Of a stretch of DNA of 64,000 bases, positions 1 through 12,800 are shown piece after piece. The notes beneath the pieces were generated by a model that saw only the letters and a list, made by a program, of their open reading frames with translations, was not told the origin of the DNA and ran no database searches. The position numbers and the translations under genes are program-made. The DNA is from Alviniconcha marisindica. Lineage: Eukaryota > Mollusca > Gastropoda > Provannidae. How positions within the stretch are numbered: position 1 is the stretch's first letter; each line of letters opens with the position of its first letter. Location of the stretch: contig JABMCL010003576.1 in NCBI GenBank assembly GCA_018857735.1, positions 518,501-582,500 of the forward strand, in the 5' to 3' direction.

Positions 1-37
1 AAGTCTGGTGGTCAGTTGGTGGGCTACCGTGCACTGC
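1..37 (+). CDS. Possible internal exon end of the unidentified left-edge gene
   Basis: The first 37 bases are open in frame 1 (reading K-S-G-G-Q-L-V-G-Y-R-A-L) and are followed by a good donor, gtaagg. The split codon (phase 1) fits the phase required by the acceptor at 2466, so this may be the penultimate coding exon of the same gene. Only 37 bases are visible, so this rests on phase and the donor alone. An unrelated donor-like sequence is the main alternative. Confidence 0.3.
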
Positions 38-1058
38 GTAAGGACAGATGTGCATTGATCTCACTGAAAGCAGTACGTGTTTTTGTGGGGGGGGAGGGGG
101 GGGGGAGCTAAATTCAGTTCTATAGATCAGTGAAGAAAAACAAATTGAAGATGAAAACTGATTTGCAATGACAGACAATGCTTGGGGTGTAGACACTAAA
201 CTAACCAATGTCTTTTTGTTGTTCTTTTGGTCAGGTTTTTCTTTGTTTGCTTTATAATAAATATAAGAAGCATTTGCATATATTTTGGTTATTTATACAT
301 GTAGCTGAACTATATTTTTGACCATCTCAGTGTAAAATCCTTGCTTTTGTTGTTTCAGTAGGAACCTACAAGTACAAAAAATGGGGAATGAGGGGGGATC
401 TGTTCTCTGCGTGACTGTAATGTGTACTAATGAAATGTAGTGCATGAGCATGGACAATTAACATTTTCAGGCAGTTAACTGTAAGGCATACACTGTGGTG
501 TTTATGGATAACTTCCAGTCTTTGTGATGCAGCTCATATCTCCTGACAGGCATTTCAGCTCCAGCAAAGACCCCATAAACTTAATAAGCAAAGACATGTT
601 TGCAGTTTATGAACAAAAATAATTGTAGCCTTCATTTTCTAACCCCCCCCCCCCCCCTTCCTTTCCAGCATCCCCACCACCACCACAAGTAGCTCCCAAT
701 CCCCCATCTCTGCAGAAAAGCTCCCAGTGTTCAAACCCTGACCCAGCTTGAGATTAGTCTGAAAGTATGAGGGTTAGAATAAGGGCAGTTGCCTTGAAAT
801 GTGGGTGCACCTGCCTCATGGTAAGCAGACATCAAGAACTGCGCAAGCTTTTGGCACAGGTAACCCCCTCCCCCTTCCCTCCCTCCTGTTGCTTTTGTGT
901 GGTGGTCTGCCAGCATTGATTACACTCCTTGTACTTGTGAACTTACATTGGTAATGTGCATCTTCTTTTTGTGCTTCAAATACAGTGACACATGACTGCA
1001 AATTATACAATTCTAATCTCTTGTATGTATGTGTAATGACTTTTTAAAGGCCTGTGTG

Positions 1059-1145
1059 TAGATGTCCTCCATGGGTGCATGTTTGTAGATATCCTCCATG
1101 GATGCATGTTTGTAGATATCCTCCATGGATGCATACTCATAGATT
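1059..1145. repeat. Short tandem repeat, about 27 bp x 3
   Basis: Three imperfect copies of a unit containing atcctccatggatgcat are visible, separated by tgtttgtagat. Confidence 0.75.
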
Positions 1146-1550
1146 TGTGTGTTTACAATCAGAAGATTGTTGTGTAAAAAAAAGTAGTATTTTGGTTGAC
1201 TGAAAATCTGACGGTCATGAAAGTTGAAGAATTGTTTCCCTTCCTTGTCGCTGACTGAAAGTGCTGGGCAGTATTTAGAAAAAGAGAAGAAAGGAAAAAC
1301 CCTGTTCTACCATCATGAGAGAGAGAAAGAGGATTAAGTGCTTGACATTGAACAACTGAACACCCTCTCAGCCCAAGTCATGTCAGGAGGGAATTCATCA
1401 AATCCATTTCTGACACATCCATTTCTGTTTGAAGAAGGTGGCGGAAAAATGCAGTTCCAATGAAAATTCACGATAGTTTATTCGCTCTCACTCACTTTAG
1501 TATACTAACAGGGCTCTTGCTTCAGCAACTGATCTTAGAAAACGGGTATT

Positions 1551-1914
1551 CGTTGAATAAACACAGGTGCTGGTGAAAACTGGTATTTTTTAATAAGACA
1601 CAGGTGCTGGTGAAAACTTATATTTGTTGGATAAGACACAGGTGCTGGTGAAAACTGGTATTTTTGAATAAGACACAGGTGCTGGTGAAAACTGGTATTT
1701 GTTGGATAAGACACAGGTGCTGGTGAAAACTGGTATTTGTTGGATAAGACACAGGTGCTGGAGAAAACTGGTATTTGTTGGATAAAACACAGGTGCTGGT
1801 GAAAACTGGTATTTGCTGGATAAAACACGGGTGCTGGTGAAAACTGGTATTTGTTGGATAAGACACAGGTGCTGGTGAAAACTGGTATTTGTTGGATAAA
1901 ACACAGGTGCTGGT
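1551..1914. repeat. Minisatellite, about 41 bp x 9-10
   Basis: The unit contains acacaggtgctggtgaaaac followed by tggtatttgttggataag. Copies differ by point changes and short indels. The long open frames here on the minus strand are a product of the repeat and are not genes. Confidence 0.9.
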
Positions 1915-2320
1915 GAGCCTATATTGGTATGCACAAGAGACCCAGAATGACAGTAAACAAGTTGGTTTGGGTTTTTGTTTTGTTTTCTAGGGCATCCCAT
2001 TTACAATGTGTAACCATTGGTTAACTGTATGAATGTGGTGATTGGCCAAATACTGGGTGTTGCACTTCATGTTCTTGGGGATTTCAACAGTTATTTCAGC
2101 TACAACAAAACAATGCAGTTATTTGAGCCAAGTCCTGAAAATACTCGCTTGATAGGGCTGTATGCATTGTTTCAATAGTGTTCTGTTTGAACACCATACT
2201 GAAAAGGAGCTTATCCAGGGCGACATCCTAGTTGAGTTGATTAAAAGGTACAGAATGATAACAAAACAAACCTCACTAGATCCAGTCATTAATAAATGAC
2301 TCCTCACAGCAATAAATAAA

Positions 2321-2354
<34 letters not shown>

Positions 2355-2465
2355 CCAAAATGACCTGAACACTAGGATCTTCTTAGTCCAGGACTTGTTA
2401 ACGATTAATATGACCCAATTTGTGCATGAAGCTGCATCTTTAATCCCAGCATGCCCTCTGCACAG

Positions 2466-2734
2466 GCACCTCGTCCACTAGCGGCGTCAAGGATGCCAAG
2501 GATGCCAGTTGCGTGTCCGGCAGCAGACAGGGACAGCAGTCCCGAGACGGAGGTGTGAGTCAGGGCAGTCCCCTGGGCTATGCACGCTTCCTCTCCGCAC
2601 AGTCCCCTGACCAACCTGCTGCTGCTGCTGCTGCCATGGCAACTGTGCACACCATCGAGGCGTCCTTCAGACAAGGGCGCTCCTCACATTCCACAGTTTC
2701 CTCCATGTTTTCAAAGTTTCAGTCCGGACACTAG
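2466..2734 (+). CDS. Terminal coding exon of an unidentified gene
   Basis: A good acceptor (tgccctctgcacag) at 2465 opens a frame that runs to TAG at 2732-2734. The 89 or so residues are low-complexity and rich in Ser, Gly, Gln and Ala, with an Ala run encoded by GCT repeats near 2618-2634, and they end in the residues SSMFSKFQSGH. Wobble-position G/C is high compared with the flanks, which supports coding. The family is not recognised. A shifted frame ends in a Cys-rich tail (DEGCACC at 2777), but it has a less coding-like character. A poly(A) signal follows at 3014. The tail looks disordered. Confidence 0.55.
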
Positions 2735-3013
2735 TTACGAGCATGTTGTGGACGATGAAGGATGTGCGTGCTGCTAAGTTGCCGCTGACATTCATCATCA
2801 TCATGGGGCAGTTATTACGTGTACATTATTTCCCTCTGCACCTTTGGATAAGTAAGACTGAACCGGATAGACTTTTGCAACATCCGTCTCTGTGTTGATT
2901 ACTTTGTTGCGATGGTTGGTTGTTTTGTGGACGATGTTTGTTTCAGGTGGTCAGTGCGTTGATGACCTGTGTTGTGGTTGTGAAGCCTCGTGACCAGCTT
3001 GTGTCAAATTAGA

Positions 3014-3019
3014 ATTAAA
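3014..3019 (+). promoter_or_regulatory. Possible poly(A) signal (ATTAAA) of the left-edge gene
   Basis: ATTAAA lies 280 bases after the stop codon at 2734 and is the first plausible hexamer downstream on the plus strand. A T/G-rich stretch follows after about 40 bases. Confidence 0.4.
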
Positions 3020-3039
3020 AGCCATTCGTTTCAACATGG

Positions 3040-6000
3040 TGGATGTGTGTAAAAACATTCTTTTTTCTTTAAGAATGGAAGGACATTCACCCCCGCATTC
3101 ATCATAGCTTCAGTGTATCGTTGATTACAGTTAAATATAATGACATGAGTGGTTGTATCAAGGGTATTGTATACTAGCTGGAAATAATATGCATCTGAAG
3201 TGTTAACAAGCAAAATGTTTACTCTCCGCAAAAAAATATTACTTCTAAATATGGACACAAAGCTGTGACAGCCGTATGTTACGTTATCCCCCTAGAACTT
3301 GAACTATGCATTTTGTAAAGTGACAATAAGGCCAACTTCTATGCTGCTGTGCTTTTCTCCCGGTTGACTCAGCGTATATCCACCTACCTCAGTGTTGGAC
3401 AGCACACAGATGTTGGGGCTGTTGCAGCAGCATCCCTAGGGCATGGCTGTTGCTGCACATTCTCTCTTGCACCGCTTGTCATTCATTTTATGTAGAGGAG
3501 CAACTCGTAACAAAAAATGTAAGGTCTGCTGCAAACATTTGTGAGGTGTTATTGTTAACAAGGGTGAGTTAGTTAGTTAGTTGGTGCTTTGAGCCCTGTC
3601 AACCACACAGAGCTAAAAACAAGGGTGAGAAGATCATTAAAATGAAAAGATGACAAAAAGTCATCTCCAAACATTTGCCCATTTGTGTTTGTTTTTGTTT
3701 TTGGGTGTGTTTTTAAAGATTTCACTGTATGGCAGAACTACTTTTGTGTACATCACAAGCAAGTTTTAAATGTTAAGATTGTTCTGAGATGACATTGTTT
3801 GACAGACAGGATATAAGCCAACATGTTGCAGTGTTGGTGAAACAAGCGTTTTAAATTTAAATGCCAGAAGACCTTACAGACCTTTATCACCAGTTGAAAC
3901 GTTGTGTATACATGTACATGATATTTATTGTGTAATCAGTGTTTTGTGTTCTTATTCATGTGAAACTTGATTTACACATCATCGTAGCCATTTTGTCTGT
4001 GCACAGTCAAGACTCAAAAACCACAACTCAACGGGTTTGGATAGCAGAACATGGCCTGGCCTGCACATTGATATTACTTGTCGGTGATAATTACTGATGG
4101 TGACGGTTGTGCTTTGTTGTATTCTGTACAGGTTGCCTATGCAAAACAATGCTTGAACGTCAAATGGCACATACTCGGGGCAGCTGCAGACACTTGCTGT
4201 GTATGATTTGTACAAAATTTATGACCGAGTTTTTTAATCCGTAGGAAATGACAAATCTTGCAGGAGATATAAAAGAGAAGAACAAGTTTGGGGTTACAGT
4301 CTTTTTTTGTGAGAGCAAAGGACTGGTTTTACTGTTCACTGTCACTGTGCCCCTTTAAACCTGAAGATGTAGCAGTTTTCTTCCCTACTGTTTGCAGGTG
4401 GCATGCCAAGCAGTTGTTCCGGCAGCATAGGTGTGCGCATACTGTTGTTCCATTTTCCAACAGAAAATCGGTTACTTCAGATGGTGCGTAAATGCACACG
4501 TAGTCCTTACCACCCAAGTAAAGTTTAGGCGATACCTCTTGGTCATTAAAGCATCACTCCCTTTGAAGGTTAGCCCAACAGCTCCTTCTCAAGTCTAGCT
4601 TATGGCCAAGTTAAAAAGGCTTACGGTTCAGGACTGCACTTGTGTCCAAAAGTGCAAATTGGTGTAGTCTATCAGCTTACAACCATACTGGTATTTTACA
4701 ACACAAGCTCATGACGGATCCGGGATATGCCATAGGATTTTAACTGCAAACTGCTTTGTAGGTAGGTAGGTTGTCCTTGGATTTTAACATTTGTATTGTA
4801 GATATTTGTGATATTTGCCAACATCCAAGTGGGGTTTGGTTTTCGTCTGGTTGTGTGTTGGATGTCGTGTACATTCCAAGCTGTGCTCCCATATAAACAC
4901 ACCTATGGTTGTGTCTTTCATCTTCCTGTGTCCAGTTTCAAAATGGTGCTTTTGCAGAATCATCAAGTCCATGGGGTTGTCAAACAATGTAATCTGATGC
5001 AAGTGTGTGTGTGCCTACAACAGTCAGTAGAATGCTGCTTTCATAACTGTGTGCATTTTTCAGCTGTGTGAAACTTGACTTCTACATTCTGATGTTTACA
5101 CTTGAACTGTACCTAAGCTTAGAGCCTGTACAAATTTGCCTGCAAAAAAAGGAGAATTTGATGACTCTCCATATATATAGTTATAGTACCAGATATTACA
5201 CATAATTATGTATAGTTTTTGTTGTAGTTGTGTTCTTCATTGTCCTCATTAGGAATTTTTGCTGAATGAAATACAGGCTACTTCCGGATGAAAACCAGAT
5301 CAACGGAGGACATGACCTTGGTGGAATTCACGTACTGTGTTTACTCACGAGTGACAGTTGCAATGGGCAGTCCAGGCCCTTGTTTTGTCTTGTGACATCA
5401 GTGGAGCACTGCTAGCTCCCTTTGTCAGCTGATTCAGTTGCAACAGTCACTAGTGTAGTCTCCAGTCTCTCCATTCAGGCCTGATACCTGAGCAACAATT
5501 TTCAGCTGCTGTCGGATGGTTGACGTGCGCACATTTGACACACACAGTACCCATTTTGCTCTCATTTGATGGACTAGCACTTAGACTGCCATTCTGAAAG
5601 TGAAGAGAGAAACAGGTTACTTGTCCAAATAAGAATTCAGACCCCCACCTTCTGGAACCTGACAGAGTACAGTGCCGTAACCAACACTTCCCCACACCAA
5701 CAACAACAAAAAGAAGAGAGAAGAAAGAGGGACGACGATTATTGCTGTTGGTGCATTGTTGGCACATGCAGTAAAAAAGACAATGTCATAAAGTTTGTAT
5801 ATCTCACTCAAAGTATGAGACAAAAGGATACCCAAGTGCATTTAATTGTTGTAATGTCTCCAGCCCTTTCAGACGCTTATGCAGTTACCTGAAACCTGTA
5901 TTGTGGTTGTGGATTATTGTTACTCTGCTCCGTGCTACACAAATAACGCATTCAGTCAGCTAAGCATGGGCGGAATGGTGTTATTGTTTATGATGTATTC

Positions 6001-6500
6001 AGTCTGATCTGTGCCTGGCAGACACACCAATACGAAGACAGTGCAGGTGTTTTTCACAACAGTTTCATTGCCTGGCTGTTCCGATCAAGGCTCCATCTTA
6101 AGCCTTGCAGGTCGATTTACCCTGTATAGCATTGTGGCTTTGGAGTGGAGGTTAGCTTAATCTGATTATGCAGTACACTATTGTTGAATATACACAGTGT
6201 AATTTCAATATGTTTACCACTATTTCCTCTTCTTGCAAAATGCAGTGAGTGTGACATTGAACAGTAGCAAAGGCATTTACCGCATACTTCTGAATACTTT
6301 TAGAAAACAGTGGGGGATGGGAGTGGATTTTTGCTTTCTTTATTTTTCTTTGTTACTAAATAAAAAGAATTAGTTAGCTATTATCAGACTTTTTTATTGG
6401 TATGTTTAGAAGTAAAATTTCAGTCTGAACTGCTCCCAGACATTTTTCTTTTTAAAGTTTTTCGTTTGTTTTTTTCTTTTCTGTACAGTGGTTCCTGTAA
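3040..6500. other. Intergenic, no gene seen
   Basis: The stretch is AT-rich with scattered homopolymers and short open frames of no recognisable composition. I see no exon pair with consistent phase, no RNA gene and no large repeat. It lies between the 3' end of the left-edge gene and the 3' end of PPWD1, which converge. Confidence 0.5.
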
Positions 6501-6504
6501 ATAA

Positions 6505-6775
6505 CTACCTTCTGTTAGATAAGAATCCATCTTGTGAGTATCACAAACGCTTATGCTTCTGTTAGATAAGAATCCATCTTGTCAGTATCACAAACAGAAA
6601 CGCTTATGCTTCTGTTAGATAAAAATCCATCTTGTCAGTATCACAAACAGAAACGCTTATGCTTCTGTTAGATAAAAATCCATCTTGTCAGTATCACAAA
6701 CAGAAACGCTTATGCTTCTGTTAGATAAAAATCCATCTTGTCAGTATCACAAACAGAAACGCTTATGCTAGGCAC
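6505..6775. repeat. Minisatellite, about 53 bp x 5
   Basis: The unit contains cttctgttagataaaaatcc then atcttgtcagtatcacaaac. The later copies are nearly identical. The first copy lacks the short cagaaa insertion. Confidence 0.9.
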
Positions 6776-7760
6776 ATAAATTTGTTGGATAGACAAAGTC
6801 TTCAACAAGCTTTTAAATGACATGTCCACCCCCCTCCCAGTTTTTGTTTTCCCGTCTACTCTTAAGTGACATACACACACACACAACTTTTTTTATTTGG
6901 TTGATCCTTTGTGGTCCTTTTTGTGTGTGTGTATGTTTGATTTTGCAATACATTCCATTTTAAAGTGGGGTTCTGGCAACCTTATTCCTGTTACAAATCG
7001 GCTTTAGTCTTGTTTTTCACTCTTTTGTGCATTTTATGCTACCGTCAGTTATAAATTGATCGTTTAAATGCAAGTGATGCTTTTTACTCTTTTTTCTTCT
7101 TGCTTAAGGTAAGTTTTATGTGATATAACATTTTACCATTTCAGTGGACTTTTCCAACAACAAAAAGAATTTTCGTATAAGCAGGCCAGATTTGATTTTA
7201 ACTATGGAGTTTGCACTGTACATATTTTGGTATTTGAATACATTCGGATTGCAGAAGAGGAGTTACCAGAATTGTGTAATAAGATATGAGCAACGTTGTT
7301 GTTTTCTGGAACAAGGGGGTGGTTGGGGGCCTTCGGTTTATGCCTTCTTACAACCTTTTGCCTGTCTTGTCAAGTTCATGTTCTATGCATATTTTTGTGG
7401 TAATTTTTTTCTTTTCCTTTTGCTGCCCCCATATTGTTTTTACTGTAATGACCGGTCTCAAGAAAGATTGGTCACTATAGTAAATTTGAGTCACATCTCA
7501 TTCCTCTTTAATATTGCTGTTTGAGAGTGTGAGGTAACAGGGGTTAAAGCCACAAGCGAGTGCCTTCAGAAAGAACCCCACAGGACTACTTTCTACAGTG
7601 TTATTGTCCATTGACTGGCATCGCTCAGTGAGAATTGACTGGGGTGTGATGCTGTTCCGATTCTTTGTCAGGTTGTGTCCACTTCTACACTGCATATCCT
7701 GTTCTATCATGTGTAGCAATAAACATACAGTGAAAACAGCTTTTGTCTGTTGTAGCCTCT

Positions 7761-7761
7761 G

Positions 7762-7812
<51 letters not shown>

Positions 7813-7850
7813 TCTGTATGTGTATGTGTGTGTGCGTGCGCCATGCGCAC
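7761..7850. repeat. (TG)n microsatellite
   Basis: About 20 uninterrupted TG units followed by variant tgtatgtg units. A (CA)n tract after a C run lies at about 7899-7924. Confidence 0.95.
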
Positions 7851-7929
7851 ATGTGCATGTATATTTGTGAGAAATATTGGATTTTTTTTTTATTGCTCCC
7901 CCCCCCCCCCACACACACACACATTTAGG

Positions 7930-8400
7930 AGTGCTTCCAAGTTGTCAAAAGAAGTTGACGTCAGAGACACTTTGCTCTATGTGATGGGGCCCAAACCTGA
8001 GAAGACATTTCATACTGATGTTCAACGAAAGGACAGCTGGGGAAGGAGCCAATGCCCGACAAGATATGGAGACACTGTGCAGCAAGTTCGAGTACTTCAC
8101 AGTAAAACGCAACATTATTCATAAACGAATGACACTCCAAGAGCTACAACAGAAAGACGATGAGACGGCAGAAGAATTCTTCAGAGCACTTAGGTCATTA
8201 GTGGTTCACTGTCGGTACAAGAAGCGAGAGATAGGTTTGATGTCAGCTTGAGCGATAGTCATTTGAAAGAGAAGTTGCATCTGATACAGGATCTGAATCT
8301 CAGCAAAGCATCAGAGACTGCTCAACAGCATGAGCAGATCAAAGACCAGATCAAACAGCAAGGTCACAGTGCGTCATCGGTGGGCGCATCAGATGAGACT
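7930..8400 (+). pseudogene. Decayed Ty3/Gypsy-type gag remnant
   Basis: Two adjacent frames, 8018-8251 and 8248-8451, together read like the core of a retrotransposon Gag. The first ends ETAEEFFRALRSLVVHC and the second begins SDSHLKEKLHLIQDLNLS, a pairing typical of invertebrate Ty3/Gypsy capsid regions. They are separated by a TGA and frame change at about 8249, so the gene is broken. No protease, reverse transcriptase, integrase or LTR is seen nearby, so this is a fragment. The repeat array that follows may descend from the Gag zinc knuckle. The class assignment rests on remembered family character and not on a search. Confidence 0.6.
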
Positions 8401-8429
8401 GCTAGAGGTAGGCCAGTGAAGGGACACAC

Positions 8430-8885
8430 CAATATGCAAATAGGGGTGTAACGTCACACAGAGGCAGAGGTGTAACAGGATGTTCTACATGTGCAAATAG
8501 GGGAGTAACACCACACCCAGGCAGAGGTGTAACACAATATTCCACATGTGCAAATAGGGGTGTAACACCACACCCAGGCAGAGGCGTAACACAATATTCC
8601 ACATGTGCAAATAGGGGTGTAACACCACACCCAGGCAGAGGTGTAACACAATATTCCACATGTGCAAATTGGGGTGTAACACCACACCCAGGCAGAGGTG
8701 TAACACAATATTCCACATGTGCAAATAGGGGTGTAACACCACACCCAGGCAGAGGTGTAACACAATATTCCACATGTGCAAATAGGGGTGTAACACCACA
8801 CCCAGGCAGAGGTGTAACACAATATTCCACATGTGCAAATAGGGGTGTAACGCCACACACAGGCATAGATGTAACGAGATATTCC
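8430..8885. repeat. Minisatellite, about 58 bp x 8, possibly from a Gag zinc knuckle
   Basis: The unit contains gtgtaacaccacacccaggc and attccacatgtgcaaatagg. One plus-strand frame stays open across the copies and repeats a peptide with Cys, Gly, His and Gly-Arg spaced like a degenerate knuckle (STCANRGVTPHPGRGVTQY). Open frames on the minus strand here are repeat artefacts. The array sits where the nucleocapsid part of the upstream gag remnant would be. Confidence 0.85.
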
Positions 8886-9165
8886 ACATGCTCCGAAAAT
8901 GACAGGACAGATCAAGACATTCTCATTTATCGCAGCTGCACACTGATTGGGGAAGGGGACAGCGAGGCAGTGGACAAGCCCAGTTCTGACAGTCCTGCAG
9001 ACAGTGTGACAAAGGTGTGTGCAGCAGACTCAGTCATGCACATGGGTGATAATTGGCAAGTTGTAAGAGGCTCCTCAGTTTAAAAAAGAAACTGGTAAGA
9101 AAAGAATGTATCAACGTAACATTTTCACTAAATTTGAAAAGTACAAATTAAGTGAACAATCAAAT

Positions 9166-9269
9166 GAAAAGTTCTTTCTCCCAAAATGGGAAGATCTCTA
9201 ACTCGTGAAGGAGTTACTAACAACTTTAGTAACTTAGAAATCTTCCCATTTTTGGAGAAAGAATTTTTC
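9166..9269. repeat. Nested hairpin (foldback)
   Basis: The arm at 9166-9201 (including ttctttctcccaaaatggga) is the inverse of the arm at about 9234-9269. Between them gttactaa (9213) and ttagtaac (9226) form a second, inner stem. It lies just downstream of PPWD1's likely cleavage site. It could be a small foldback transposon. Confidence 0.75.
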
Positions 9270-9382
9270 TACAGATTGTAAGTTTAGTTGCTGTCTGTAT
9301 CAACAAACAAATGACAGTGATTACTTTGCAAGATATTTTATGAGTTATAAATGACAATGATAGTAAAGAATCTGTGAAACAT

Positions 9383-9388
9383 TTTATT
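9383..9388 (-). promoter_or_regulatory. Likely poly(A) signal of PPWD1
   Basis: The minus strand reads AATAAA here, 490 bases after the PPWD1 stop codon. I see no other canonical hexamer between the stop and this point. Confidence 0.5.
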
Positions 9389-9877
9389 TCCATCGAAGTC
9401 AAAATGCAAAATAACTCCCGAAGGGAGGTGTTCAGGAACCATGTCAGTAGTTGTTGGTTTCCTTCCCTTGGTGCCCTGGAACTTTACTTAAACAGGAATC
9501 AGAGACGAGGCCTTTCAGCCTGCCATGATTTGCAAGCTGCCACACAGTTTTTTTCTGTCAAATTCCACCTGAACCATGCCAGTTTTGTTGCATGGCGCAA
9601 AACTCACACAGTAGGATCTAAAACACACAGAGCTAACCAAGGTGATGCACTTTTAAACCTCCTGTATGCTTAGAGCAAACAGAACAGTTGTGACGAACTT
9701 GCATTGTCTACACAGCTGTGTTTGCTAACTCCACTGGTTTTCCATGATGGTCAGATCACCCAGATTCTGCTGAGAGTCGAGGCAAACAACACAGCACCAC
9801 CGAGGCAACAGTGAAGTTGAGGATGCAAACACAACGAAAAGTTGATCTATCTTCCAGCATCTTGGTGCTGTCGTCAA

Positions 9878-12800
9878 TCATTTGACAGTGACGTTGATGA
9901 TGCGAATGTCATCGTACGGCTTGTCAGTCTTGGGGTGCACCTTGACGTTGCTGATGTTCTGCGCCACCTCCATGCCCTTCACCACTCGGCCAAACACCGT
10001 GTGTTTGTTGTCCAGCCATGGCTGAAACACACACAACAATCATGTACCACTCTCATGGCTGTCACACCTGACCGAACACAGTGTGCTTGTTGTCCAGCTA
10101 TAGCTGGAACATGCACAACAATCATGTACCACTCTCATGACTGTCACACCTGACCGAACACGGTGTGCTTGTTGTCCAGCCACGGCTAAAACACACACAA
10201 CAATCATGTACCACTCTCATGGCTGTCACACCTGACCGAACACGGTGTGCTTGTTGTCCAGCCACGGCTAAAACATACACAACAATCATGTACCACTCTC
10301 ATGGCTGTCACACCTGACCAAACATGGTGTGCTTGTTGTCCAGCCACGGCTAAAACATACACAACAATCATGTACCCCTCTCATGGCTGTCACACCTGAC
10401 CGAACACGGTGTGCTTGTTGTCCAGCTATAGCTGGAACATGCACAACAATCATGTACCCTCTCATGGCTATCACACCTGACCGAACACAGTGTGCTTGTT
10501 GTCCAGCTATAGCTGGAACATGCACAACAATCATGTACCCCTCTCATGGCTGTCACACCTGACCGAACACGGTGTGCTTGTTGTCCAGCTATAGCTGGAA
10601 CATGCACAACAATCATGTACCCCTCTCATGGCTATCACACCTGACCAAACACGGTGTGCTTGTTGTCCAGCTATAGCTGGAACATGCACAAAAATCATGT
10701 ACCCCTCTCATGGCTATCACACCTGATCAAACACTGTGTGTTCGTTGTCCAGTGACAGCAGAAACATACACAATAATTACCACTCTCATGGGTGGAGATT
10801 GGAGGGGGGGGGGGGGGGAAGGAGCATAAACCATGCCCCACCTTCAGAGAAGAAAAGGGTAAAAACAGGTAGCACTATCACAGGTCCCTCAAGGTTCAAA
10901 CAAAACTGACATTATTAACACTGAAACTCTGCCTTTCTGGTATTCAGTAATCTACACATCTATCTTTCAATGTTTCATCCAAACTTTAACCTAAACAATG
11001 ATATGCCTTGTGAGACAGTTCGTTACTGTTCCTCTTTTTAATGGGAAGGGGGGAGGGAGGGAGGGCAGATAAACTAGAAACTGTGCACGTCCACATCCCT
11101 GTTTCTACATCTGCCTCTACATAGCGCTACATGAAAAAAAGAGCAAACATTTCAGTTTGGTGGAGGTGGTGGTCCTTTCTAATGCCGTAGAAGGAGAGCG
11201 GACCAAATACAGAAATGAATGGAGGGAGACAAAAAGTGCTTACACAGGGCACGACGGTGATGAAGAACTGAGAGCCGTTGGTGTTGGGCCCGGCGTTGGC
11301 CATGGACATGGTGTAGGGGCGGTCGTGGCGAAGGTTCTGGTGGAACTCGTCCTCAAACTCTCCCCCCCATATGGACTCTCCTCCAGTCCCGTTACCTGCA
11401 GTAAGAAACAGTCTGTGAATATATGTGTGTCTGTGTGTACACATGCATGTGTGCGTGTCCATGCATGTGTGCAAACAGGTGTGTGTCAGTGTGTGTGACT
11501 ATGAGTGACATCCTAAAAACGCAAACGTATGTATGCAAAATGTACAGAAGAGGGGTAGAGAGACAATAAGCAGCTCAGCAATATGTTACAAGAACAACAA
11601 CAACAACTTTTTTTTTTTTTTTTTTTGTTTTTTTAAACCAATTCTTTTCACTAGCTCTGAGATGGATGACAACAGGCTGCCTACTCAAGAAGGTACACAA
11701 ACCAGCCAGGAATCTGTGAGTACCAGTGAAAGGCCGAGATCTAACCGGGCACTGCAGGTTAAAAAAAGTCGACTGCCATGTATGGTCCCAGGCTCAAAAA
11801 CACTGCACATAATTCTGCAGCAGGCATGAGAGGCAGATCTACGTCAACTCAATACGGCAGGATTGTTCTTAAATAATCACTGTCAGTGTGTGTAGCATCA
11901 TATCTGGTTGTACGCATTTTTTTTCAATTTTTTTTAAAGTGTTCCCAACCCCTGATAAGTGTACATACTGCTTCATAAAACTATGATCATAAAGTCCGTT
12001 TCAAAGTGTAACTAAAATATACTTCTTCATTATCATTACATTATTACAATATCTTTATTTTTATTACTATGATTGCTATTCACAATTTCTCTGACCCAAG
12101 ACACAATAAAGAATATGGTCTGGGTAAAGTCTGCCAGTTCTGTGGGAGATTCTGTAAAAATTATCAGAATCAGCATCAGATTCTGCATACACACGAGAAA
12201 AACAGAATTCAACAATTCCTTTTTGCAAAACATGACTATCTGAAACATATACATAATGTTATTCTAGAAACATTTAAATTAACTAAAAGCCTCTTTTTCT
12301 TACACAAAAAGACACCCAGACAGGTGAAATAAAACAGCATTACCCTGCGGATCGCCCGTCTGAATCATGAAGCTCTTGATGACTCGGTGGAACAGGTGGT
12401 TGTTGTAGTAACCATTACGGCTATGGACGCAGAAATTCTCCACCGTCTTGGGACACCTGGCAAGTCAAGCATACACTACAAAATCAGGACTATTTATCAG
12501 TACTTGTCTAGTATACACAGCACTACACAACCAGTGCTATTCATCAATACCTGTCCAACACACACACCACTACAGAATCAGTGCCGTCCCTCAATACCTG
12601 TAATCTGATGCAACCTAAAGTCTTGTCAACTCGCAAGAATACACCCCACTATAGAATCAGCGCCATCCTTCAATACCTATCTGGCATACACACCAGTACA
12701 GAATCAGCGCCATCCTTCTATACCTATCTGGCATACACACCAGTCCAGAATCAGCGCCATCCTTCAATGCCTATCTGGCATACACACCAGTACAGAATCA

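Larger units (their letters stand above)
38..2465 (+). other. Probable intron of the left-edge gene
   Basis: No convincing coding sequence lies here. It holds homopolymer runs (G at about 90-107, C at 644-658, A at 2324-2351), a small 27-bp tandem repeat near 1060-1145 and a 41-bp minisatellite at 1551-1914. Open frames here are repeat translations. Confidence 0.4.

Noticed and set aside
2580..2777. Alternative frame ending DEGCACC, like a prenylated or Cys-tailed protein
   Set aside because: It shows Leu runs from the GCT repeat and poor composition. The frame ending at 2734 is more coding-like, but RNA data would be needed to be sure.
8402..8915. Minus-strand Cys-rich repetitive frames resembling a secreted repeat protein
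   Set aside because: All three minus frames are open through the 58-bp array, and none extends into unique coding sequence or has a signal peptide beyond the repeat.
11533..11829. 98-codon plus-strand frame in PPWD1 intron 14
   Set aside because: Begins in simple sequence, with no recognisable domain. It could be an old transposon scrap, but there is no support.
12069..12332. Plus-strand frame with a CxxC...HxxxH pattern like a zinc finger
   Set aside because: The spacing is off (10 residues instead of 12), and it is a single motif in AT-rich intron sequence antisense to PPWD1.
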